Positions 1-7,400 of a stretch of DNA of 12,013 bases are shown here, piece after piece. Each line of letters opens with the position of its first letter. Position 1 is the stretch's first letter. Below the pieces are notes generated by a model. That model worked only from the letters and a program-made list of their open reading frames with translations. It did not search any database and had not been told where the DNA came from. Made by a program: the position numbers and the translations under genes. Source of the stretch: Pigoraptor vietnamica (lineage: Eukaryota; Opisthokonta; Filasterea); the NCBI GenBank assembly GCA_943704525.1, contig CALSCQ010001137.1:1-12013 (forward strand), in the 5' to 3' direction.

Positions 1-41
1 CGCGCCGTACTGCCCTCCGTAGCCACCACCATACCCGCCCT
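1..41. repeat. 41-bp exact inverted copy of an exon segment
   Basis: These bases are the perfect reverse complement of positions 690-730, which encode part of the Gly-Tyr repeat of the downstream gene. The match stops sharply at base 42 and runs off the left edge, so its true length is unknown. It may be an intronic inverted duplication, a fold-back artefact at a contig end, or part of a neighbouring paralogue. Transcribed with the gene, the arms could pair to form a 41-bp stem. Confidence 0.9.
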
Positions 42-126
42 CTGCAATCCCGTGCACTTCTGCATGCGTACATGCGCGCGCATGCCACTCGCTGCGTGCT
101 AACCCGCCTTCCCTGTAACCTCACAG
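42..126 (+). other. 3' end of an intron (branch point and acceptor)
   Basis: This stretch reads as an intron tail. TGCTAAC at 97-103 resembles the fungal/protist branch-point consensus, a pyrimidine-rich stretch follows, and CAG at 124-126 is the acceptor. The open frame then runs from 127 with no need for the ATG at 152. That implies at least one upstream coding exon outside the window. The inference rests on signal quality; there is no homology to confirm it. Confidence 0.6.
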
Positions 127-1154
127 TGAAATCCAGGGCTCCATCACGGGAATGCCGTCTAGCCACGCGCCCGCGGCCGCCGCCGTTGGTGTCGGTGCCG
201 TAGCTGCCGGCGCCGCCGTGGCTCCTACGGCGGGCAGCGCAGCGGGAGCCGCAACGACGTCTGCGGCGGCCGCCGGCGACCCTGTACCTCCCCCTCGTCC
301 GCCTCGGCCCTCCCCCGCAGTCATTAGCGCGGCGCGGGACGGCGCAGCGGGCCCTTCGCAGCCGGCACCAAACCAAGAGCAGCCGGCTGTGCCGCCCCCG
401 CGCCCGCCGCGTCCGTCCAATGCCCCGCCCCCGGACGCCGCATCCGGACAGCCCGCGCAGCAGCCGCACTCACAAGCGCCGGCGTATGAGCCGTCGCCGT
501 CGCAGTACCGCTTGCCGGATCCCTATGCGTATGGCGGCAGCGGCGGCGGCTATGGGGCTCAACAGCCCGGCGGCTACAACGCGCCGCCCCCGCAATCTGG
601 GGGTTACAACGCCCCGCCGCCGCAGTATGGGTACGGACCAGGCCCGCAGGGAGGTGGATACAATGCGCCTCCGCCGTCGTCGTCGCAGCAGGGCGGGTAT
701 GGTGGTGGCTACGGAGGGCAGTACGGCGCGCCACCCGCACAGCCGAACTACCAGCAGGGAGGCTATGGAGGACAGTACGGGGGTGGCTACGGGGCCCCGC
801 CGCCTCAGCAGGGGTACTACGGGGCCCCGCCGCAGCAACAGGGATATGCGCCGCCCCCGCAGCAGCAGCAGCAGCAGTATGGCGGGCAGCCCCGTGAGTG
901 ATTTAGTGTGCATTTTTGTGTGTATGTATGTACCTTTATGTGTGCCTGTGTGTGCGTGTGTGTGTGCGCGCGAGAGAGAAGGGAGGGAATGCGGGTGCAT
1001 GCGTGTGCTTCCGTAGTCTGTATGGGTTGTGTGTGGCAACATCGACGGTAGTGTCTCAACCCATTTCGGCGCAGCCTACCCGACCTACAACCAGCCGCCG
1101 CAAGGCCAGCCGCCGTACCCATACAACAACCAGCAGTATCAGCAGCGATATTGA
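127..1154 (+). CDS. Pro/Gln/Gly/Tyr-rich prion-like protein, C-terminal part
   Basis: This is the 3' part of a gene I do not recognise, as exons 127-893 and 1075-1154. The intron at 894-1074 (181 bp) starts GTGAGT and ends GCGCAG, and its phase restores an open frame ending ...QQYQQRY. About 281 residues are visible. After a short segment reading EIQGSITGMPSS come an Ala/Val/Gly-rich stretch and two copies of VPPPRPPRPS, which match class I/II SH3-ligand (PxxP) patterns. A long low-complexity tail of GGYNAPPPQ, GGYGGQYG and poly-Gln follows. The composition resembles phase-separating RNA-binding or membrane-trafficking adaptor tails, but no folded domain is visible, so function is open. If upstream exons do not exist, ATG 152 would be the start. 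The gene converges on the TAF13 gene. Confidence 0.7.
894..1074 (+). repeat. Intron with TG-rich tract
   Basis: The single complete intron of the first gene carries a TG/GT-rich run over about 905-970, so the transcript would be UG-rich. The donor is GTGAGT at 894 and the acceptor is GCAG at 1071-1074. Reading straight through gives an in-frame TGA at 899, so an unspliced transcript would lose the last 26 residues (...YPTYNQPPQ...QQRY). Confidence 0.85.
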
Positions 1155-1641
1155 GTGCGAGTGGGATGTGCGGCACTGTTCCTTCGGCGTCTGTGCGTTG
1201 GACGTGGCCCTGTGCGTCTCCTCCCACTGTCGAACGAACGTGGTTGTTGTCAGCAGACTGAGAGAGAATACAATATGTTCAAGAGAGCCATCAGGACGCG
1301 CTGTTTTTATCAGTCTATCGTATGTGTCCAAGGAAATCGCGATTCGTGCGTCGAGTGTGCTCTTCTCGTGTGCCGCAGACATCTTTCCGCACTGCCTTCG
1401 TTGCCATTCCCACATTCGACGGCGATTCAATGGGCACAGCCCCCTCCGTAGTAACGTAAGTGCGCAATTCTCTCAGAACTCCGAAAACACTGCCACGGCG
1501 TGCCAACATCGTCACAGTGCTCTCCTACAAGAGTCAAGGGCACACCAAAAAGTCCATCCGTACGCCTAATGAGCGCAACTTGCTCGTCTGTGCAATTAAT
1601 ATGGAATCGAATGCACGGGAACAAGTAGCACAGAAAGTCCT
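1155..1641. other. Convergent intergenic region
   Basis: The 487 bp between the stop of the prion-like gene and the stop of TAF13 should hold both 3' UTRs. No frame here shows a recognisable domain. I found no AATAAA next to either stop, no RNA gene and no obvious repeat. Confidence 0.6.
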
Positions 1642-2405
1642 TCACTTGTCCTTCTCGTCCAAAATTTTCCGCGCCTCCTTCAACTCCTCGTGCGCATTGA
1701 GCAGCTCCTGCGAGGAGGGCGAAGGGGTCGGCAATATGCTTACAACATAAATGCTTATAAACAACATACAGACGCATGGATGCATAGGCACGCGTTGCAC
1801 AGAACGCTCAGACTCACTGACGCCACGCTCACACCCCACACAGGTTCACGCGACTTCAAGCGCGGTAGACACACCTTTACACGGCAGTACTTCTTCCTGT
1901 CCTTCCGCAAAAGGAAAAGAATGTCTTCGACACGCAATTTTTTGGAGCCCGGCGGAGCAATTTCCATTGCCTTGAGCGTCTGTTACAATGAAAGGGTCAG
2001 TGGATGCGCAGAGACTACTATGCACTCGCACAGCACACAAACACAAACAGAGACACACACACAAACACCAAACACACCGGCACACAAGCGTACACAGACA
2101 AACACAAACACACACAGACACACACACAGACACACACGCAAACACCAAACACTCCGGCACACAAGCGTACACAGACAACCCACAGCCATCGCATGTGCAT
2201 CACGCGCATTACTTGCCATCTGCGAAATGTATTCGATGACGAGGTCTTCCACCATGTCGACCGTCTCCGGGTTCGGATCGACGTCGTCGCCAAAGCCATA
2301 CATCATGTATCGCACTGCAACACGCACGCAAAGAGTAAGAGGTGTTGGGTGGAAGCAAGCGGCAGGCGAGAACGAGCACACACGCGCGCGCGCCCAGTCT
2401 CACAT

Positions 2406-2495
<90 letters not shown>

Positions 2496-3744
2496 GCACA
2501 AAAAACACACACACGTTTGGCACGTGCGTCACACGGGGAACGAAGTCATAGGGACGATCACAATTACGCGACGAAAGTAGCATTCAACAAGACGAGAGCG
2601 CCCCCCCAGCGACCGCCCACTCACAGTCCTTCGTGAAGAGCCGCTTCTTCCGGCTATAATACATCGGCTGGTGCTGTTGGTGCTGGTACGCCCCATGGCC
2701 CCCATAAGCCCCGCCTGCTGCCCCATAGTACTGCGGCTGCTGCGTGGCCAGGCCCTGCATCGCGTGCGGCGCAAGCGTGCCATGCGTCGGTCCTGGCGTT
2801 GCAATCGGCGTGCGCGACGACAGATCCATCGACGAGGGCGTCCCCGCGCCCGCCGTCGTCATTGTTGGGGAAGGAACAGCTGTGCCAGTGCCGGCAAGTC
2901 CGTGCGGCGTTGCGGGCCTCGACGTCGGCGCGCTAGTCATACCAGGCGGCACGTTGGGGCGCGCGGGCATGCCCGGACGCGGCTGGTTCGGCGCAGCAAG
3001 CCCCGTTGTCGGCACGGCAGGGCGCGCCTGGTGAGCAGGGAGACCCTGTGCGGCGGGGGCGGCGGGTCGCATGTGGGCGGGAAGCGCCAACGCGACGTTC
3101 GCGCCCACCTGCGCGGCCGCAGGGGCGGGTTGCGGCGCACGCACACCCCCAACTGCCTGAGGCGGCGGCTGTGGGCGATGCACGCCAGCGGGCCGAACGC
3201 CCACGCCGCCGGGCAATTGCTGTGCCGGGGCTGTCGCGGGGGCGGGAGGGCGCGCGGCGACGACTGGCGATGCCCGCATGGGGGCTCCACGACCCACGGG
3301 GAAGCGCGGTGGCTTGCTGTGGCCTCCCCCTTCGTCATCCGAATCTTCCTTGCTCTGCGCCGCCTTTTTCTTCGCGTCGTCCTCCGAGTCGTCGCTATCG
3401 TCGTCGTCGGCGGCTCCCCTTGGCCCCTTCCCGGCCACGCGCGGCCCCTTGCCAGGAATGCCCGGTCGCTGCGCGGGTGCGGCAGATGGAGGGGTCGCTT
3501 TGGGTTGCGCAGTCGCCACGGCTCCCGCTTCCGTGCGCAATCGTTTGCGCGCCATTTCCACGTCGTCCATGAGACCAAGCGTAGAGAGCGGCGTCACGGG
3601 AAAGTTTGGCGCCGCAGCAGCCGCAGGTGCCGTTTCGGCGGGCCCACCACCGCCGTCGTCGCCCGCTTCCTGCATCTCCTCGTCTTCAAGCTGCTCTTCA
3701 TCAGAAATTTCCTCGTCCTCTATTCCAAGATCGGGGAGGTCCAT
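1642..3744 (-). CDS. TAF13: TFIID subunit TAF13 with long disordered N-terminus
   Basis: This is the histone-fold subunit of general transcription factor TFIID, which pairs with TAF11 in other eukaryotes and acts in the nucleus. Four exons (3744-2625, 2314-2217, 1979-1875, 1707-1642) join in phase to give 462 residues. The hallmark run is KRLFTKDL at 367-374, then MMYGFGDD, EDLVIEYISQM, TLKAME, LRVEDILFLLRKD and LLNAHEELKEARK. These follow animal, plant and yeast TAF13 closely across every splice junction. Typical TAF13 is about 120-170 residues. Here residues 1-366 are extra: an acidic start, a D/S/E cluster at 113-123, a long Pro/Ala-rich segment and a Q/Y/G patch at 335-363. The ATG at 3744 has a CCACGATGG context. 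Introns are 310, 237 and 167 bp, and the second needs a GC donor. The gene diverges from SDE2. Confidence 0.93.
1980..2216 (-). other. TAF13: GC-AG intron 2 of TAF13
   Basis: The exon ends ...ISQM at 2217 and the intron begins GCAAGT, the classic GC-donor consensus. The acceptor is AACAG at 1984-1980. Joining at phase 0 gives ISQM-TLKAME, which matches the family. The nearby GT at 2212-2211 would break the frame. A TAA two codons upstream of the acceptor stops the third exon from extending leftward in the transcript. The body is CA-rich on the + strand, so the RNA is UG-rich. Confidence 0.88.
2062..2178. repeat. 40-bp direct repeats, 77-bp period, in TAF13 intron 2
   Basis: The segments 2062-2101 and 2139-2178 are near-identical (I see one mismatch, AC versus TC before CGG) and are separated by a CA/CAGA-rich spacer. 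This looks like a recent tandem duplication inside a microsatellite-rich intron. Confidence 0.85.
2407..2491. repeat. (CA)n microsatellite, about 42 units
   Basis: An uninterrupted CA dinucleotide run of about 85 bp lies inside TAF13 intron 1 (2624-2315, 310 bp). The transcript would therefore carry (UG)n. Imperfect CA/CG flanks extend on both sides. It probably makes this the longest intron in the window and should be length-variable. Confidence 0.95.
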
Positions 3745-4260
3745 CGTGGCTCGCGGGAGCGGGTGGGCCCCGCCTCACACGCGCCTCGGTGCACTGTCGT
3801 TTAACGCCACGCACACGCCCTCCGCCACGCGCGAAGCAAAGACAAAATACCCCTTCGTTGACGATTACCGCGTCAGCCCGACGACACGGGCGCTCCTGCA
3901 CAACGAACAGACACGGCAATTCAAAGCAGAGAAACACACAGTGCTCAAGGAAACACGCGGAGAAGAGAGAAGGGCGCGAGAGCTGTTGTGTGTGTCTTTT
4001 GTGGCCTTAACCCTAAGGTGGATGTTTCATTAGATGCAGCGCAGAGTGAGGGTTTCAATCGCGTTACTAATGTAGAGGCTAGAGTGGGAGTTAGCGCGTT
4101 CCAACAGACCACGTTGAGTCACTTTCGGTTGCCGCATCTTTTTCTCTTTTTTGAACTCCTTCAGCATTGCTTCATTCCTTAGTGCAGGCTGACCCCGGCA
4201 CTTTGCGCGCATACGTCTCCGTGCGTCTGCGTCTGCGTGCGTGTCCCTGTGCGGAGAAAA
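3745..4260. promoter_or_regulatory. Divergent TAF13/SDE2 promoter region
   Basis: The 516 bp between the two start codons must hold both promoters and 5' UTRs. I see an AP-1/GCN4-like TGAGTCA at 4115-4121, a short inverted repeat CCTTA(4005-4009)/TAAGG(4014-4018), and a pyrimidine-rich stretch around 4138-4152. There is no convincing TATA box and no other gene. The motif assignments are inspection only. Confidence 0.5.
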
Positions 4261-5617
4261 ATGCAGCTGCTCGTGGAAATTCCGGGCGGTCCGACGCGAT
4301 GCGTCGACTTGCGCGGACATCTCTCTGTCGCCTCCTTGCGCGATGTCGTAGAAAGAGAGAGCGGCGTGCCTGCATGCGAACAGCGACTATTACTCAATGG
4401 GCGTGAGGTGCGCGGGGGAGGCGACGATGTGGCGCTGCGTGCGGACGGGGACGAACAGTTTGCGGTTGCGCGCGTCCTGCTGCGCGTGTGCGGCGGCAAG
4501 GGAGGATTCGGGTCGCTCCTTCGCTCTCTCGGCGCGAAGTTTGCGCAGGCGAAGGTGGACAACAACGACGCGTGTCGGGATCTGTCGGGCCGTCGTTTGC
4601 GTCACTCGCGCAACGAACAGAGGTGAGTTTACGTACTCTCATGGCGCGATATCTTATCTCTCTACGTCTGATTCGGCCAGCGGACGAGGGACGAAGGGTC
4701 CTGTTTTTGCGTTTCTCTGTACAGGGTGTGTGTGCTGCGTTTGTGTGAAAGATGTGCGCGTCTGCGTGCATCCGCATGCTATTGAGGGAGTGGAGTATCT
4801 GACCGGTCGACGCTGTCTGTTTGACGACTGCAGGCTTGCGGAGGCAATTGCAAAACGCCGCCAACTGGAAAAGGAGCGCGAGATAAAGCGCAAGGAGAGG
4901 CTCGAGCGCGCGCTGGAGGCGCCCAAGACGCACTTTGATCAGGCGAGTTTTGCCGAAGCGCATCGCGCTATCGAGGAGGAGGTCGATAGCGCCGTCGAAA
5001 AGGGCCTTCAGAACGCGGCGCAGTTCGACCGCACGCGGGAGAAGCGAAAGGCCGAGTCGGAAGTGCGCGCGCCCGCAAAGCGGCTTAAGAAGTGGGATGA
5101 CGAAGAGGACGTGAGCGACGACAGCGAGGGTGACGGCGAGGGTCCCAGCACCGCTCACGGCGAGTCGAGCGCGCCGCCTGCCGCTCCTCCCGTGCATGAG
5201 ACTGCGGCAGCTGCTGAAGTCGCACCTGCTGCTGCGCACTCGTCTCTTGCGAGCGCGCCCGCCGAGACAGTGACCGTTCCGCACACGCACGCGCCATCGG
5301 CGGTGCAACCCGAGGTGTCTGCGACAACAGAGAGTGGCAGTGCGGCACCGGCGAAGGAGTCGTCGGCCACTGCCACGACGACAGACGCGCACGCAGCACA
5401 GTCGGAGGGGGATGCCGTCGATCTGGAGGCGTATGCGTCGGCGGACGCGCTCGAGGTGCTTGGGCTGGAGGGCCTGAAAAAGGCGCTCATGGCGAGGGGC
5501 CTCAAGTGCGGGGGGACGATGAAGGAGCGCGCGCAGCGTCTCTTTTCGGTGAAGGGCGTACCCGCGGACAAGATTGACCCGTCGCTCAAGGCGGCGCCGG
5601 CGAAAGGAAAGAAGTGA
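4261..5617 (+). CDS. SDE2: SDE2: ubiquitin-fold splicing/genome-maintenance factor
   Basis: Exons 4261-4622 and 4834-5617 join at AG|G to give 381 residues. Residues 1-79 form a diverged ubiquitin-like domain ending CGG. The family signature [12 protein letters not shown] starts at K80, then [11 protein letters not shown], a charged helical region, a nuclear-signal-like [10 protein letters not shown] (201-210), a long Ala/Ser/Glu linker, and a C-terminal SAP-like domain near 325-362 with [20 protein letters not shown]. In fission yeast, deubiquitinases cut after GG and the Lys-started product joins the spliceosome to support splicing of selected introns. In human cells SDE2 also acts in PCNA-linked replication control. 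All landmarks are present, so I infer the same processing here. The intron is 211 bp (GTGAGT donor, CTGCAG acceptor). The start sits in GAAAAATGC and no in-frame upstream ATG is close. Confidence 0.95.
4623..4833 (+). other. SDE2: SDE2 intron
   Basis: This phase-2 intron begins GTGAGT directly after ...RNEQ(AG) and ends GACTGCAG. It falls just after the conserved DLSGRRLR block. Reading through meets TGA at 4624. Removing it joins NEQR to [14 protein letters not shown], matching the helical stretch that follows this block in other SDE2 proteins. Confidence 0.9.
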
Positions 5618-5941
5618 GAGACGCGGTCGCTTGTTGAGGGACTGCCGAGAACTCGCCACGTGACAAGTACCTCTGTTTTTCCTGTTTCAGTGCCTCTGCT
5701 TTTCGCGCAATTTCGGTGCGCTGAGGGTTGAGAAGTTGTGCGCGTGCGTATTGAGTTTGTGAATGGTCGCGGCGTTTGCGCGTTGCGTGCGGCGGCGTGC
5801 GTTGTCGCGTGGGCTTGAGCTAACAAACACTCGTGTTTGGACCCTTGTCTCAATAATGCCGATTCAAGTCTGCTAGCGCTCTCCTCTTTCCATTCACTTC
5901 GTTTTGAGTCTAATGCGTTTACTTGGGGCTGAGCCTCTTGG
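5618..5941. other. Convergent intergenic region
   Basis: This 324-bp gap lies between the stop codons of SDE2 (+) and the leftward phosphatase (-), and should contain both 3' UTRs. It is T-rich with a CCACGTGA E-box-like sequence near 5656-5663. AATAAT occurs near 5852-5857 on the + strand as a weak polyadenylation-like signal. No gene is visible. Confidence 0.55.
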
Positions 5942-7133
5942 TCACTGCACCTGCTCGCTGAATCGCCGCAGGTGCGTCATGAGGACGTACTTTCCGGTCT
6001 TTGCGTCCTTCTCGAGCACGACAAACTCGCCGTTGCGAAAGTTCTGGAGGCTGTCAAACTCCTCCACGGACCACCGGTAGTAACGCATGAGAAAGAGTCT
6101 CATGAAGAGACCGTGCGTAACGAGCACAATGTTGTCGTGCGAATTCTTGGCCTCGAACTGGCGAAAGAGCGTTTCGAGGAATGTCGAGCAGCGGTCGTAC
6201 ACGTCGCAGCCAGACTCGCCCTCGGGATAACTGCACGTTACACCGTGGGCAGTGTGTCACGATAACATGTTGACTTGGACAGTAGGCATACACTCATGCA
6301 TCCCTCCGTGACCCCACAGCTGAGAGCCGTGCACACGTGGCACAGTCGAGTGGGTCGTCTCACCGGAAGAAGAAACGGCCGACAGCATAGCGCTGTTCGT
6401 TGTACGCATGCCATTTCTCCAGTACTTGCACATTGCCGCGCTCCTGTTAAAAAAACGGGCGAGATGTAAACGGAGCAGTTCGAGTGCTGTGTGCATGTAC
6501 GTGAGTGTGCGTGAATGTGCAGCTTTTACTATATGTATGTCAATACATGAATGTCCATTGGTACAGTGCGCTGCGAATGTGTGCGTGTCGTGCATCGGTA
6601 CAGTGCGCTGCGAATGTGTGCGTGTGTCGCATCTCGTGCTCACTCGCCTGTTCCCTTATGCGCGGGTCCTCCACCACTTTGCACTTGCTCAAGTCAAACG
6701 CCTTCGATATCTCCGCATACGTCTGCCGCGTTCGTCGAAAGGGGCTCACAAAAAACGTGCACGATCCCTCTCCCACCATCTTTCGCAGCGCGACGCCCGC
6801 CTCGCGCGCCTGGTGCTTCCCCACGTCCGTCAGGCTAATCTTGTTGTCCGGCACCCTCGCGTAAATGTCGGAATCGATGTTCCCCTCGCTCTCTCCGTGA
6901 CGCACAAGAATGATGCGTTTCGGCCGCCGTCGAATGTCTCGCTGGCAGCGCACATCTTCTGTCCACCGTAAGACGACGTCGACCACGCAATCGCATGCCC
7001 ACACGCGCTTTGCGACGAGGACGAGTGGCACAAGACCCACGCCCACGCCCGCCACGAAAACAGCCAGGCGGTGCCGGAAGACGCGCCCCGCAACGGACGC
7101 CGTACTTTCCGCAACGACGCGCAGCGCCTCCAT
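5942..7133 (-). CDS. Histidine phosphatase, AT74/DET1-like (leftward paralogue)
   Basis: This is a phosphoglycerate-mutase-like member of the histidine phosphatase superfamily. Exons 7133-6648, 6443-6364 and 6230-5942 give 284 residues. The catalytic signature is [13 protein letters not shown] with nucleophile H79. SPFRRTRQTY supplies the conserved Arg, VEDPRIREQ precedes the first intron, [13 protein letters not shown] follows the second, and VTHGLFMR holds the second catalytic His (H228). The order and motifs fit plant AT74-type and yeast DET1-type proteins, whose substrates are poorly known; glycolytic mutase activity is not implied. Residues 23-42 are hydrophobic and Gly/Val-rich, suggesting an N-terminal membrane anchor. 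The exon 2 segment (ERGNVQVLEKW) departs from the usual E-x-GNFQ, so this copy is somewhat diverged, but the catalytic residues remain. The ATG at 7133 aligns with the paralogue's start. Confidence 0.93.
6444..6647 (-). other. GC-AG intron 1 of the leftward phosphatase
   Basis: Exon 1 ends CAG at 6648 and the intron begins GCGAGT. The acceptor TTTTTTTAACAG ends at 6444. Exon 1 is 486 nt, the same as in the paralogue, which has GTGAGT at the identical position. The only nearby GT (6643-6642) would add five bases and shift the frame, so a GC donor is needed. Confidence 0.88.
6560..6625. repeat. 29-bp direct repeat, 37-bp period, in phosphatase intron
   Basis: Two identical 29-bp copies, at 6560-6588 and 6597-6625, begin GGTACAGTGCGCTGCG and lie just inside the 5' end of the GC-donor intron. 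They are absent from the matching intron of the paralogue, so they arose after duplication or were lost there. Confidence 0.9.
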
Positions 7134-7229
7134 TGTGCGTGAGCTTGCGCGAGTGAAATCGTTTGCAAGTTTTGCAACCACTTGCCGTCATTTTGAATTC
7201 AGGGCCTAACCCGACATTACATCCAACCA

Positions 7230-7237
7230 TGACGTCA
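7230..7237. promoter_or_regulatory. CRE/bZIP-type palindrome TGACGTCA
   Basis: This is the full octamer bound by CREB/ATF-type bZIP factors in many eukaryotes. It lies 96 bp from the leftward start and 163 bp from the rightward start. Being palindromic, it could act in both directions. Function is inferred from the motif alone. Confidence 0.5.
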
Positions 7238-7252
7238 CCCTTCCCAAAGTGT

Positions 7253-7262
7253 TGTCCGGACA
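7253..7262. promoter_or_regulatory. Perfect 10-bp palindrome TGTCCGGACA
   Basis: A symmetric element 15 bp past the CRE-like octamer, near the centre of the shared promoter. It could be a dimeric-factor site. I do not match it to a known factor. Confidence 0.35.
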
Positions 7263-7400
7263 TGGAATACATCCGGGGTGCGCAACCGCCGAAATTCTCA
7301 GCGACGCACCAACAGCCACACACACACTCGGATGCGGCCGCATAAAACCGAGCTCTCTAAGGCGAAAGTGCTGTCAAAAAGAGTGCGTTTCGCTAAGGAA

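Larger units (their letters stand above)
7134..7400. promoter_or_regulatory. Bidirectional promoter of the phosphatase pair
   Basis: Only 267 bp separate the two start codons, so the divergent paralogues must share or abut promoters. Near the middle lie two perfect palindromes, TGACGTCA (7230-7237) and TGTCCGGACA (7253-7262). A CA-rich stretch at 7316-7327 precedes the rightward gene. No TATA box is evident. An in-frame upstream ATG at 7332 could add 23 basic residues to the rightward protein. Confidence 0.6.

Noticed and set aside
1460-1750. Short open frames in the first convergent gap
   Set aside because: No start context, domain or codon pattern supports them, and one overlaps the TAF13 last exon in antisense.
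2041-2180. Spaced repeats resembling a CRISPR array
   Set aside because: Only two units, CA-rich spacers, and a location inside a eukaryotic intron.
2303-2636. Open frames encoding poly-(Thr-His) or poly-(Cys-Val)
   Set aside because: They are translations of the CA microsatellite inside TAF13 intron 1.
2671-3804. A 377-codon open frame on the + strand opposite TAF13 exon 1
   Set aside because: It is Arg/Gly-rich with no domain, and mirrors the GC-rich codons of a gene supported by family motifs on the other strand.
4394-5659. A 421-codon open frame on the minus strand opposite SDE2
   Set aside because: It is Arg/Leu-rich without motifs and crosses the SDE2 intron, as expected of a shadow frame.
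5614-5690. A possible last intron in SDE2 (GTGAGA ... TTTCCTGTTTCAG)
   Set aside because: The signals look good, but the protein already ends in the expected PAKGKK just after the SAP-like domain, so a further exon is not needed. It could still be a minor form.
6641-6647. Use of GT at 6643 as donor for the leftward phosphatase
   Set aside because: It would add five bases and break the frame into exon 2, whereas the GC site matches the paralogue exactly.
7332-7400. ATG 7332 as the start of the rightward phosphatase
   Set aside because: It adds 23 basic residues not shared with the paralogue, in a weaker start context; homology begins at 7401. Not excluded.
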